NCBI GenBank assembly: GCA_963754385.1
Contig: CAVWGE010000004.1
Location: 1 to 64,000 of the forward strand
From: 9FT-COMBO-48-23 sp963754385
GTDB taxonomy: Bacteria > Chloroflexota > Dehalococcoidia > GIF9 > UBA5629
DNA: 64,000 bases
Direction: 5' to 3'
Numbering within the stretch: the stretch's first letter is position 1; each line of letters starts with the position of its first letter. Positions 33,747-42,434 of this stretch are shown in pieces. Below the pieces are notes generated by a model. It did not search any database. It saw only the letters and a list, made by a program, of their open reading frames with translations, and was not told the origin of the DNA. A program made the translations under genes and the position numbers.

Positions 33747-33872
33747 ATGGAATCACGGAATGTTAAGGCACTCAATTTTAGAAACCAGGTACTTTTGTGT
33801 ATTGATTGCCAACGGAACTTCACCTTCACTAGAGGCGAACATCAAACACTCAGGGAAAGATATAGCAAATAA
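33747..33872 (+). CDS. 41-aa half zinc-ribbon protein
   Basis: A short frame behind a GGGAGG site encodes 41 aa with one CxxC knuckle (CIDCQRNFTFTRGEHQ). The segment matches the first half of the zinc ribbon in the protein at 6504 (CKDCGSEFTFTVGEQE), but it ends before the second CxxC. It could be a remnant of a full zinc-ribbon protein or a real mini-protein that binds metal as a dimer. Confidence 0.45.
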   Translation: MESRNVKALNFRNQVLLCIDCQRNFTFTRGEHQTLRERYSK

Positions 33873-33965
33873 AGGATAGGTAAAAAATGGCGGACGTTTT
33901 TAGCATTGAAATTCTATCAATGGCAGCCAGTCAAACAAAGGAATAATTTTAGATAGGAGGCAAAC

Positions 33966-34361
33966 ATGAACAAAATAGATGAAGTTAGAGCTTTGAGACA
34001 AAAAGGCCTGACAATCAGAGAAATCGCCCAAAGAACAGGTGTCCCCAGATCTACTGTCCACAAGTGGTTAAGCCGGCGAAGTCCATCCGTGGACAAAGAC
34101 AACGGCTCTGTGAGTCCACAAATGGACAAAGTTTCAGAGGGGACAATTAAATACTACTTCCAGCTGATTCATATGCCCTTCACTTTCCGTTGTCCCCACT
34201 GTGGACGTGAACAAAATCACGCTTTTCTTTGCCTTCTATGTGGCGAGTTTATCCCTAGTAATTGCAAAGACGCTGGCTGCTCGGCAGGTTTCAAATTTTC
34301 TGAAATCTTAGATGGACGGCAACAGCCGATTACTTCAGACGGGACAATGTCCACAGAGTAG
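33966..34361 (+). CDS. Helix-turn-helix protein with C-terminal zinc ribbon
   Basis: A 131-aa protein. The N-terminus (about 1-40) is a resolvase/transposase-type helix-turn-helix: EVRALRQKGLTIREIAQRTGVPRSTVHKWL. A linker leads to a cysteine-rich part: CPHCGRE, then CLLCGEF, then two more cysteines (NCKDAGC). It probably binds DNA at the element. An AGGAGG site precedes the ATG. It resembles small accessory proteins of mobile elements and not a complete transposase. Confidence 0.65.
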   Translation: MNKIDEVRALRQKGLTIREIAQRTGVPRSTVHKWLSRRSPSVDKDNGSVSPQMDKVSEGTIKYYFQLIHMPFTFRCPHCGREQNHAFLCLLCGEFIPSNCKDAGCSAGFKFSEILDGRQQPITSDGTMSTE

Positions 34362-34504
34362 CCCAGAGACAACTTGAGAGAACTTACCGGTGAGTCATGA
34401 TTTGTCCAGATGCCCCTTATCCATAGAACGGATGCAGTTTTGTCTATCGGAAGGATGGGATTATCCTGAAACGTGGATCGCAGCTGGCTAGTTTAGGATG
34501 AGCA

Positions 34505-35191
34505 GTGAAGACATACCTTGACATAGGAGAGATAGAACGACTTGAGATCGCAGCTACGTGTCCAAGGGGCAGACTGCTGATCAGAGTCTTGTCCCGCCTG
34601 GGTTGTCGTGTCAGTGAAGCCTTGGCGCTAAGGGTAAGGGACATTGATTTTGTTCGAGGGGAGATTATCATTATTCATTTGAAGTCTCGCATCAAATGTT
34701 GTTGTCCTCAATGTAATGCCCGCCTTGGTCGTAGTTATGCCTTTTGTCCAAGATGTGGCATTACAGTGGTACAAGCTGTGTCCAAGGAACAGGAGCATCG
34801 GCGGATGAGAACTCTGCCTGTGGACAGCGACACCTTAGACATGCTTCGTACATTTGTCTCCGGCAGCGGGATGGTATGTTCTCACAGAGAGAATTCCCTC
34901 ATATTTGGCATAAATCGGCACCGTGCCTGGCAGATAGTGAGAGAGTGTGGCCAAAGGGCAGGGCTTGGGCAACTGATCAACCCGGAAAGTGGCAGGCTTC
35001 GAGGTGTAAGTCCACATAGACTCAGGGACGCCTTCGCTGTACATGCAGTTAAGACCGATGACTCCGGAGACGGACTGAGGCTCTTGCAAGAGCACCTGGG
35101 ACATACGAGCTTTGATACGACGGCAAGATACCGAAAGGTTTCTGGTCAAGAACATAAGGCGTGGTATCAGAAATTGTGGGGAAGAAATTAA
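34505..35191 (+). CDS. Minimal tyrosine recombinase with inserted zinc ribbon
   Basis: A 228-aa protein made almost only of the catalytic domain. Visible are Arg35 in GCRVSEALALR, HRLRDAFAVH (His171, Arg174), HLGH (197-200) and the nucleophile Tyr209. The N-terminal SAM-like DNA-binding domain is missing. A zinc ribbon (CCPQC at about 66-70 and CPRC at 81-84) interrupts the hairpin that normally carries the catalytic lysine, between the strands IIIIHLK and RRMRTLPV. The start is GTG at 34505. It may be a remnant or a specialised recombinase. Confidence 0.72.
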   Translation: MKTYLDIGEIERLEIAATCPRGRLLIRVLSRLGCRVSEALALRVRDIDFVRGEIIIIHLKSRIKCCCPQCNARLGRSYAFCPRCGITVVQAVSKEQEHRRMRTLPVDSDTLDMLRTFVSGSGMVCSHRENSLIFGINRHRAWQIVRECGQRAGLGQLINPESGRLRGVSPHRLRDAFAVHAVKTDDSGDGLRLLQEHLGHTSFDTTARYRKVSGQEHKAWYQKLWGRN

Positions 35192-35371
35192 CGTTTCCTG
35201 ACAAGAAAGACATCGCTCCATTCACTATTTATCTTATCCTTGTCAAGGCCAATTTGGGATAATACCCCAAAGTAGTCCTCTCGAGAAGGCTCGAGAATTC
35301 TATGTTTCCCTATGTTTGGACAAAGGTTAACGAAACAGGCTTTTGTGTAGGGTAACAAGATTGACTATGGT

Positions 35372-35944
35372 TCACTCTATATATGGGACTTCACCTCGGC
35401 AGCCAAGGCATATCATCCCATCAGCAATGGGATAAGATTCTTCGCAGCGAGGACAAATATCAAATCCAGCCCTATGCTGATTTCTAAGGAAACGGGGGGC
35501 AATTTTCACTTGCTGAAGGCTACAAATACTTGCTCCAGCTTCCCTGATTTGTTCCATGAGGAGCTGGCTATCTTGTTCTTCTTTAGGCTTCTGTCGGAAG
35601 AACCAGCTTCTGATCTCAGACCGTGCGCCTAATTTAAGCGGGTCTAAAAAGACTCGTATTCCCTTGCCATTATGTTTGTCGTAAAGGGTTAGAGCAAAAC
35701 GGCCTACATTTAAGACTCTAAGCCAACCGTTCCCGATGGTACATGGCGTGAGAAGTTGTACTGCATCTGGTAGACAGGTAGAGGTCTCGCAGATCGCATC
35801 AAACAACCCCTCTTCAGGAAGGTGCTGGTATGCCAGATCTACCATAAACCCCCCAATGACCACACCCGGGGCGGCAAAACCATGAAAAGCTCTGACCCGC
35901 TCGATATATTCTTCAAAGGTATAGGAACGAATATTCATGAGCAC
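35372..35944 (-). CDS. FmdE-like protein with C-terminal zinc ribbon
   Basis: A 190-aa protein resembling FmdE (formylmethanofuran dehydrogenase subunit E family). The region FHGFAAPGVVIGGFMVDLAY corresponds to the usual HGHxCPG segment, and ETSTCLPDAVQLLTPCTIGNGWL with GRFALTLYDKHNGKGIRVFLD matches the FmdE core. The canonical histidine and cysteine of HGHxCPG are changed. A zinc ribbon (CPRCEESYPIADGMICLGC) ends the protein. FmdE proteins accompany molybdenum and tungsten enzymes. This one follows the transhydroxylase subunits by 24 nt. Confidence 0.7.
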   Translation of the reverse strand: MLMNIRSYTFEEYIERVRAFHGFAAPGVVIGGFMVDLAYQHLPEEGLFDAICETSTCLPDAVQLLTPCTIGNGWLRVLNVGRFALTLYDKHNGKGIRVFLDPLKLGARSEIRSWFFRQKPKEEQDSQLLMEQIREAGASICSLQQVKIAPRFLRNQHRAGFDICPRCEESYPIADGMICLGCRGEVPYIE

Positions 35945-35968
35945 TGCTCTGCAAATAGGCTGAAAATG

Positions 35969-36811
35969 CTAGAGATAGATCGTCCCGACATTAAAACTTT
36001 CCTTCAGATTAACCTCGATGGTTTTCACGCCATAACCCGTATAAGCTATCTGGAGCATGTATTTACCGCTATTTTCTTTAAGGTTGTCAAACTTGAAATC
36101 CCCATAGTTATCTGTCACGTACTTGCCAATTCTTTTGTTGGCGGCATTGAAAAGGGTTACTGTAGCACCTTGAGCGCATTCATCTTTGCCATCAACTCGC
36201 ACCGCAATACTGCCTCCGATGAAACATCGAGTAAACCGATACAGATTCTTGTAATAGACACGAGGGCTGGTTTTATGCTCTGGCTGGTAGACTTCAAGCT
36301 TCTCGGCCTTAATAATTTCCTGCATCTTGGCGTCCTCGACATGATGCATAATTAACGCTCCGGTGGGGCAGGATTGCACACAGCGAGTTTGTTTCCAGCC
36401 TCTGTCGAGCAGATGGGCGCACAATGTACACTTCTGTGGAATCTCCTTTTCATCATTCCACCATATGGCACCATATGGGCAGGCTCTGGCAATATTTTTT
36501 TGTCCCTTGGCCTTATCAGGATTTATTATGACTATGCCATCTTTCCTCTTGAAAATGGCATTGTTTTCAGCAGCTTTTATGCAGGGCGCATTGTCACAAT
36601 GCATGCAAGGCATGGGCAAATAAGCCAGGTCGATGAGCGAGTACTGCCCCCTTATATTTATCATAATGTTCATCCAGCGATGTCCGTGGTCCGGCTGTGG
36701 CGACGCATAGCCCGGGAAATCATTGCCCACATGTTCATCCTTGCAGGCCATGAAGCAGTTATTGCAGCCCTCGCATTTTTCCACGTCGATGACGAGATTC
36801 CATTTCTTCAT
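35969..36811 (-). CDS. Transhydroxylase-type iron-sulfur small subunit
   Basis: A 280-aa electron-transfer subunit. Twelve cysteines are placed for three [4Fe-4S] clusters: CEGCNNCFMAC, CMHCDNAPC, RACPYGA, CTLC and RCVQSCPTGA. The last 80 residues (about 200-280) form a carboxypeptidase-regulatory-like beta domain (SIAVRVDGKDECAQGATVTLFN). The same two-part design, with three clusters plus a beta-barrel domain, is known for the small subunit of pyrogallol-phloroglucinol transhydroxylase. It overlaps the large subunit by 4 nt. Confidence 0.8.
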   Translation of the reverse strand: MKKWNLVIDVEKCEGCNNCFMACKDEHVGNDFPGYASPQPDHGHRWMNIMINIRGQYSLIDLAYLPMPCMHCDNAPCIKAAENNAIFKRKDGIVIINPDKAKGQKNIARACPYGAIWWNDEKEIPQKCTLCAHLLDRGWKQTRCVQSCPTGALIMHHVEDAKMQEIIKAEKLEVYQPEHKTSPRVYYKNLYRFTRCFIGGSIAVRVDGKDECAQGATVTLFNAANKRIGKYVTDNYGDFKFDNLKENSGKYMLQIAYTGYGVKTIEVNLKESFNVGTIYL

Positions 36812-39800
36812 TTAATGCTCTTTTCCCCCGTCCATTTTCTAATCTGGACAAGGCACGAATTCACAGCCATACTATGTGATTTGCTAATTATTGGACGGCT
36901 GGGAGTCAACTGGTTAATGCATCCCCCACGGTCCACAGAATATCCTGGCTCTCCAACGGGATCATATACAGCAGAACCTTCATATGAATGTACCGTGCCC
37001 GGGCGAATACGCTCTATTACCTGTGCTGCGCATATTACTGCACCCCTGTCATTGAACACCTTGACTAGATCGTTGTTTTTGATTTCTCGCTCTTTTGCGT
37101 CAATCGGGTTGATCCTTATAATCCAGTACGGGTAACCATCAACAACAACCCTGTGGTCCTTGATATCGTTCGTCCAGCTCCCCTTGCCATCAGCCATGGT
37201 ATGGTGGCTGAACCGGGGGTGGGGACTAATCAGCTGCAGAGGATATTTAGCCAGTAACTCTTTAGAGTGGTGCCCCTCCCATGACGGGATGTATTTAGTT
37301 ATTACCGGTCTCTCAGGATCATTCGCATCAAACCGTTCCAAGCTTGAGCAAACAAACTCAATTTTGCCTGACTGTGTTTGAAGCCCTTTCCGGTACTGCT
37401 CCTTGTAGTCGGCAGGGAATGGCGTTACCTCCGGCGTGTCCTTTAACCGGTCCTCGGCAAACCATCGATAGGCCACCGGCGCCCTTAATTCCTCTTTAGG
37501 CGCTGGCACAACATAGTAGCCTTTCTTTAGGAATTCTTGCCATGAAATGGCCCCGGGTAAATCCGAGGCATCAAACATACGCTTACACCATTCGAACTCC
37601 GTTATGCCTTCATTGAAATACGATGACAGTCCCAGCCTCTGGCAGATCTCAAGAAATATCTGGAAGTCCGACTTTGATTCTCCAAGCGGTTCGATACATT
37701 TATGCTGCATGACGATAACACGGTGATTGCATTCATTGTAGTTGTGAGGGATCAATCCGGCGCAATTGGCAAATTCACTTATGTCCCATCGTTCGAAATT
37801 AGTGCAGGCGGGCAGTATGATATCGGCGAATTTGGCCTCCCCTTCAAACCAGATAGATTGGTTTACCACAAACGAGAGTCTGTCTGACCGGTATGCCTTG
37901 ACGTAGCGGTTGGTTTCAGCCAGGGTACCGAAGTGTGAGCCTCCGTATTTATAATACATCTTGACAGGTGCATATCCAGGAGCCGGGTATCCGAATTGCA
38001 GAAACTGCCCTTCAATAGTCCTAAAGTCAGTCATATATGCAGAAGCTTGACCTTCCAGAATCGCTTCAGGCAGGCGCATTCTCGGTATACCCTGAGCAAT
38101 TGTATTCATGGTTGCTGTTTGAGGCATCCGCTGGTATAAATTAACTCCCATGGAGCTGCCCTGCAAATCGCCGGAGAGGCCACCCTCGCCATAGCCGGGG
38201 AAATAGAAAGCGGTGTCAATAGGTGTTCCTCCCTGGACGCAACCCATATTTACACCTTCTTTACCCAATCCCTGCATAGCAATGAGACAGACCATGGACC
38301 TCGCCCACTCGATGCCGGTAGCACAGCGGCAGGCACCGCCAGTGCCGCTCAATCCGCCGGCGGACAGGTAGGTTCTTTTTGTGCCCCATTCCCTGGCAAG
38401 TGCCCGGACATCTTTAGCCGGTATTCCCGCCTCGTTTTCCTGCCATTCCGGGGTCTTTGGTATACCATCCTCTATGCCGAGAATGTAGTCCTTCCATTTC
38501 TCAAAGCCCACGGTGCGCTTTTCCACGTATTCTTTATCGTAAAGGCCTTCGGTAATCCAAACATACGCAATGGCCAGCGCCAGAGAATTGCCGGTGGCAG
38601 GCCGGGGTGCGAGCCACTTGCCGCCAAGCCAGGCAGCTGTATGGTTATAGAATGGGTCGATATGTATCATTTTGATGCCCAGCTCTTTAAGCCACTGCCG
38701 GCGCACAGTACCTTCGAAGGCTCCATAACAGCCGCTCGTAGATTCCGGATCGCTGGACCAGAAGACGATCACCTCACAGTGTTGGAGGCAGTCTTCAACA
38801 GTTCCGTATGACTCTGCTAAGCCCAGCCTCATGGTGTTTCCCCAGTGATGGGTAGCACCCCAGTACCACCCTTCCCAGCTGTCCGGATTATTAATCACGG
38901 GGCTGAAGCCGATGGAATTCAGGAACCTGAGCCTGGTGCTCAGGAAGTAGCCCAGATTGCCAAATGTATGGTGCGAACCGCAGCCGCTCATTATGGCACC
39001 TGGGCCGAAATCCTTCTTAACGCGCTTTATCTCATTAGCAACGATATCCAGTGCCTCATCCCAGCTAATCCGCTCATACCCCGATATTCCCCTGTTCTGG
39101 CAGTTCCTTTCACCATTGGGGTCGAAATCAACTCGTTTCATTGGGTAGAGCAACCTGTCAGGCGAATAGATGGTGGATTTCCATGCCAGGGTATAGGGCG
39201 TCGCTGTTGTCTTGCGGGGAGGGGTAAATCTTTTTCCCCTGGCCCTTATGGTCCAGGACGCGGCGTCGCTGTCATCGAAGTCGATAGGCGTAATTCGAAT
39301 TATTTTTCCGTCTTTTACATATACAAAAACGGGACCTCCGTTTGAATTGCTGGCATAGCGCGTCTCCCCGTTCCTCACGCGCAGGCCGTATTGTGTGCCG
39401 AGTGTCATCATCAGGCTCAAAGTCCCCATGAACCAGACAGTCAACTCATCGGGGCCATCAAGGGCCAGTTGAAAGGTCTTCATGGCGTTGATCATGACAA
39501 GCTGGTCCCGCGGAGGCAGTAATACCTGGACCGCCAGAGCGGCGGTCCTAAACGAGAGACAGATATCCGGATTGGGATGAATACCCGCCCTTGAAATGAC
39601 CTTTCCCTTTGAAAATGTATAGTATCTGCCTGCCGAGTTGTCCTGGACCTTTATCTGAGCGCAAAAATTCTTCTCTTTCAGGCGTTTCCTGAATGCAGGA
39701 AACTGAAACGCCCTCAATTTAATCAGCAAATCAAGGCCGAACAGGATTATGGAAAAAACCAGGTTTGCTAATCCAGGGTTTTTCGCCATTATTTTATCGA

Positions 39801-39816
39801 ATATGGTTGATTTCAT
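36808..39816 (-). CDS. Transhydroxylase-like molybdopterin enzyme with SCP2-like N-terminus
   Basis: A 1002-aa DMSO-reductase-family catalytic subunit. From about residue 140 it matches the pyrogallol-phloroglucinol transhydroxylase / resorcinol hydroxylase branch. The N-terminal cluster cysteines of most family members are absent. The active-site triplet Asp312-Ser313-Trp314 is present, and a histidine (282) stands 31 residues before the serine, the same spacing as His144 and the molybdenum ligand Ser175 in the Pelobacter enzyme. The first 140 residues are extra: a hydrophobic segment (18-40), then an SCP2-sterol-carrier-like domain (about 50-135). No twin-arginine signal is seen, so it is probably cytoplasmic. 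It would hydroxylate or transhydroxylate an aromatic or CoA-linked substrate. Confidence 0.82.
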   Translation of the reverse strand: MKSTIFDKIMAKNPGLANLVFSIILFGLDLLIKLRAFQFPAFRKRLKEKNFCAQIKVQDNSAGRYYTFSKGKVISRAGIHPNPDICLSFRTAALAVQVLLPPRDQLVMINAMKTFQLALDGPDELTVWFMGTLSLMMTLGTQYGLRVRNGETRYASNSNGGPVFVYVKDGKIIRITPIDFDDSDAASWTIRARGKRFTPPRKTTATPYTLAWKSTIYSPDRLLYPMKRVDFDPNGERNCQNRGISGYERISWDEALDIVANEIKRVKKDFGPGAIMSGCGSHHTFGNLGYFLSTRLRFLNSIGFSPVINNPDSWEGWYWGATHHWGNTMRLGLAESYGTVEDCLQHCEVIVFWSSDPESTSGCYGAFEGTVRRQWLKELGIKMIHIDPFYNHTAAWLGGKWLAPRPATGNSLALAIAYVWITEGLYDKEYVEKRTVGFEKWKDYILGIEDGIPKTPEWQENEAGIPAKDVRALAREWGTKRTYLSAGGLSGTGGACRCATGIEWARSMVCLIAMQGLGKEGVNMGCVQGGTPIDTAFYFPGYGEGGLSGDLQGSSMGVNLYQRMPQTATMNTIAQGIPRMRLPEAILEGQASAYMTDFRTIEGQFLQFGYPAPGYAPVKMYYKYGGSHFGTLAETNRYVKAYRSDRLSFVVNQSIWFEGEAKFADIILPACTNFERWDISEFANCAGLIPHNYNECNHRVIVMQHKCIEPLGESKSDFQIFLEICQRLGLSSYFNEGITEFEWCKRMFDASDLPGAISWQEFLKKGYYVVPAPKEELRAPVAYRWFAEDRLKDTPEVTPFPADYKEQYRKGLQTQSGKIEFVCSSLERFDANDPERPVITKYIPSWEGHHSKELLAKYPLQLISPHPRFSHHTMADGKGSWTNDIKDHRVVVDGYPYWIIRINPIDAKEREIKNNDLVKVFNDRGAVICAAQVIERIRPGTVHSYEGSAVYDPVGEPGYSVDRGGCINQLTPSRPIISKSHSMAVNSCLVQIRKWTGEKSIK

Positions 39817-39875
39817 TTGACCCTCTATCTTCTATCTTGTTCTGGCTGCATTCCATAGGATTTTATCGGGTTTAG

Positions 39876-41081
39876 TTAATAAATTACCTTTCTATTCGTT
39901 AGATCGTTAAATTCTAATTCTGAAATACTGAGTAATTCCCTGAATACATACCTGTTATGTTCTCCAAGGCATGGTGCAGGAGGATTGTTTATGGTCAAAG
40001 AAGATGCCCAGGGCGAGCGGTAAATATAGGTTTTACCGCCTGCCGGGTGGGCTTGCTCAAAAATAGCTTGGCGCTCTTTTATATGGGGGTCGTTTACCAG
40101 TTCTTCTATATTAAGCGAAGGACACGCCGCAATTCCAGCATCCTGAAGTTTATGCATTAACTGGTAAGCTTCAAAATTCTTTGTCCATGCCGCGATATTT
40201 GGATCAATACTCTCCTGATATTGCAAGCGACGTTTCTGAGTCGAGAATTTTTTATCCTGAGTCCATTCCGGATTATCCATTAACGAGCACAGGCTTTGCC
40301 AGCTTTCATCGCTGTCAATTGCAATCGCTATCCATTTATCACGGCCTTTACAAGGGTAACATCCGCATGGAGCCATCGTCGCATCGCGATTTCCCATCGG
40401 GGATTGCCTTCTCCCGTTCATGGAACAATCCAGTACCATCTCCGGGAGTGTAGTAATCAGCGCTTCACATTCGGAGATATCTATATACTGCCCCTCGCCC
40501 GTGTTCTTGCGATACAATAATGCTGCTAATATACTGAGCACTGCGTACATGCTGCCTATCGGGTCTGCCGCGTATACAGCCTCTATGACAGGCTCACCAC
40601 CAGGGTAGCCAAAAATAGCGTTGAGTCCTCCGATGGCCTCAATGGTGGATGCATAGGCAACATAATCTCTTTCAGGCCCTGTGCCACCGAAACCTGACAG
40701 CGATGCCATGATAATATCAGGCTTGATTTTTCTAAGGGAGCCATAATCCAGGCCTAGACCGGGCATGACGCGGGGGGCATAATTCTCAATTACAACATCG
40801 CTGACTTTCACTAGATCCTTGAACAACTTGATCCCCTCAGGCTGCGAAATATCCAAAGTACAGCTCCTGGTGCCCCTGTTAATGACATTGAAGGAACCTT
40901 TATTTACATCGGACTCCGCCTTATCCAGCGTCACCATGTACCTAAGGTTGTCCAGCCTGCGTGATGATTCAATCTTAATCACTTCCGCTCCCAGGTCTGC
41001 AAGCACTGCTCCTGCCCAGGGACCTGCCCAGACAGACGTGAAACTGATTACCCTTATGCCCTCTAGAACCGGATTTTCCAT
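39876..41081 (-). CDS. Class III (CaiB/BaiF) CoA-transferase
   Basis: A 401-aa family III CoA-transferase. The opening GIRVISFTSVWAGPWAGAVLADLGAEVIKIES is characteristic. NRGTRSCTLDISQPEGIKLF and VSDVVIENYAPRVM lead to the catalytic aspartate region, and GRDKWIAIAIDSDESWQSL belongs to the small domain. It would move CoA between a donor acyl-CoA and the pathway acid. It lies 60 nt upstream of the molybdopterin enzyme and 56 nt downstream of a second family member, so the two may form a heteromer or act on successive acids. Confidence 0.87.
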   Translation of the reverse strand: MENPVLEGIRVISFTSVWAGPWAGAVLADLGAEVIKIESSRRLDNLRYMVTLDKAESDVNKGSFNVINRGTRSCTLDISQPEGIKLFKDLVKVSDVVIENYAPRVMPGLGLDYGSLRKIKPDIIMASLSGFGGTGPERDYVAYASTIEAIGGLNAIFGYPGGEPVIEAVYAADPIGSMYAVLSILAALLYRKNTGEGQYIDISECEALITTLPEMVLDCSMNGRRQSPMGNRDATMAPCGCYPCKGRDKWIAIAIDSDESWQSLCSLMDNPEWTQDKKFSTQKRRLQYQESIDPNIAAWTKNFEAYQLMHKLQDAGIAACPSLNIEELVNDPHIKERQAIFEQAHPAGGKTYIYRSPWASSLTINNPPAPCLGEHNRYVFRELLSISELEFNDLTNRKVIY

Positions 41082-41136
41082 TTGATTAAAATGCCTTCAT
41101 ATCTGCAAATAAATGCTTGTACCTGCACGGCATAGG

Positions 41137-42345
41137 TTAGATAATCCCGTCCCGCTGGAATTTAGCCAGCGTCTGTCTGGAATATCCAAGCCTTTCACAG
41201 TATATATTTTCGTTGTGCTGCCCGATTTTTGGCGCCGCAGCAGGCCTTTCCTTTCTAACGCCGGAAAATTTGTAAGGGATGCCGGGATACTTTATTGCAT
41301 TATTCTCTGTATGCTCAATCTCTGTAAGAAAGTCCCGTGCAGCGAGTTGCTTTGATTCCACAATCTCCCTGGAGGTATATACAGCCCCGATAGGGGCCCC
41401 TTTTCTCTGGCTATTATGATAAATATCTGCCATGGTATGTTCCATGGTCCATTCCATCACCAATGGTTTAAGGGCGTCCCAATACTTTCCGCGGGAAGCG
41501 TAATCTTTAAATAATTCATTTTCAGCCCAATCAGGCTTACCCATCAGCTCAACGAAACGCTGCCACTGATATTCATGAACGAAGGCGTGATAAATATAGC
41601 CGTCTTTGCAGGGTATGATATGGAATGGAGCACGGTCTAGGACATCAGTTCTCGCTACAATCTGATCAGCATAGGAGTAACGCGCCAATGGGATGGCTAG
41701 GTTCTGGATGGCACTCTCCTGTTCGCTGACATCAAGATACGATCCGGTGCCGGTGAATTTTTGTTTGTATACGGCGCCGATTGTTGCTACTGCCGCGCTG
41801 AGGCCGACTTGAAAGCCGAGTATATTTGCCGGTAATTTTAGCGGCTCTTGATCTGCCTGAACCTCGCGCGTGGATGCATAGCCCACACCACTCATATGAG
41901 CAGTGATCAGTTCAGCACCTTTGAAATCCCTGTATGGACCTGTTTGCCCGAACGGACTGATCAAGGTCATAATTATGCCCGCGTTGATACCCTGTAGGAA
42001 TTTATAATTAATGCTAAGCTCTTCCATTTTCTTGCGCGGCATATTGTCAATGAATACGTTACTCCGGGCCAGCAGCTCGGCCAGTATTTCCTTGCCTCTG
42101 CTGGTATCTAAATTCAAGGTAATTCCCAGTTTATTCATATTCAGATATTGGAACAGGCCGCTTCTTTCAATCCCAGGTTTGTCTTCGAGGAAAGGCTTTT
42201 GCCTTCTGGATTCATCCCCGGTGCCCGGCTTCTCTATCTTTATAACCTCAGCGCCAAGGTCAGCAAGCAACCTGGCACAGAATGGAGCTGAGACCATATT
42301 GCCGTGCTCTATGACTGTCACATCTTTTAATATACCGTAAAACAT
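41137..42345 (-). CDS. Class III (CaiB/BaiF) CoA-transferase
   Basis: A 402-aa paralogue of the preceding type. It opens DVTVIEHGNMVSAPFCARLLADLGAEVIKIEKPGTGDESR, and NVFIDNMPRKKMEELSI leads into the catalytic region. The usual catalytic aspartate position after that motif is not obvious by eye and should be checked in an alignment. It is part of the long minus-strand operon, with 90 nt to the dehydratase. Confidence 0.85.
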   Translation of the reverse strand: MFYGILKDVTVIEHGNMVSAPFCARLLADLGAEVIKIEKPGTGDESRRQKPFLEDKPGIERSGLFQYLNMNKLGITLNLDTSRGKEILAELLARSNVFIDNMPRKKMEELSINYKFLQGINAGIIMTLISPFGQTGPYRDFKGAELITAHMSGVGYASTREVQADQEPLKLPANILGFQVGLSAAVATIGAVYKQKFTGTGSYLDVSEQESAIQNLAIPLARYSYADQIVARTDVLDRAPFHIIPCKDGYIYHAFVHEYQWQRFVELMGKPDWAENELFKDYASRGKYWDALKPLVMEWTMEHTMADIYHNSQRKGAPIGAVYTSREIVESKQLAARDFLTEIEHTENNAIKYPGIPYKFSGVRKERPAAAPKIGQHNENIYCERLGYSRQTLAKFQRDGII

Positions 42346-42434
42346 TTTTATTACATCTATTATATTTAATTAACCCGCTCTTGTTCCAATATCTACGCGG
42401 ATTGAATTGAAATAGAACTCAGGCAGATCAGTCA

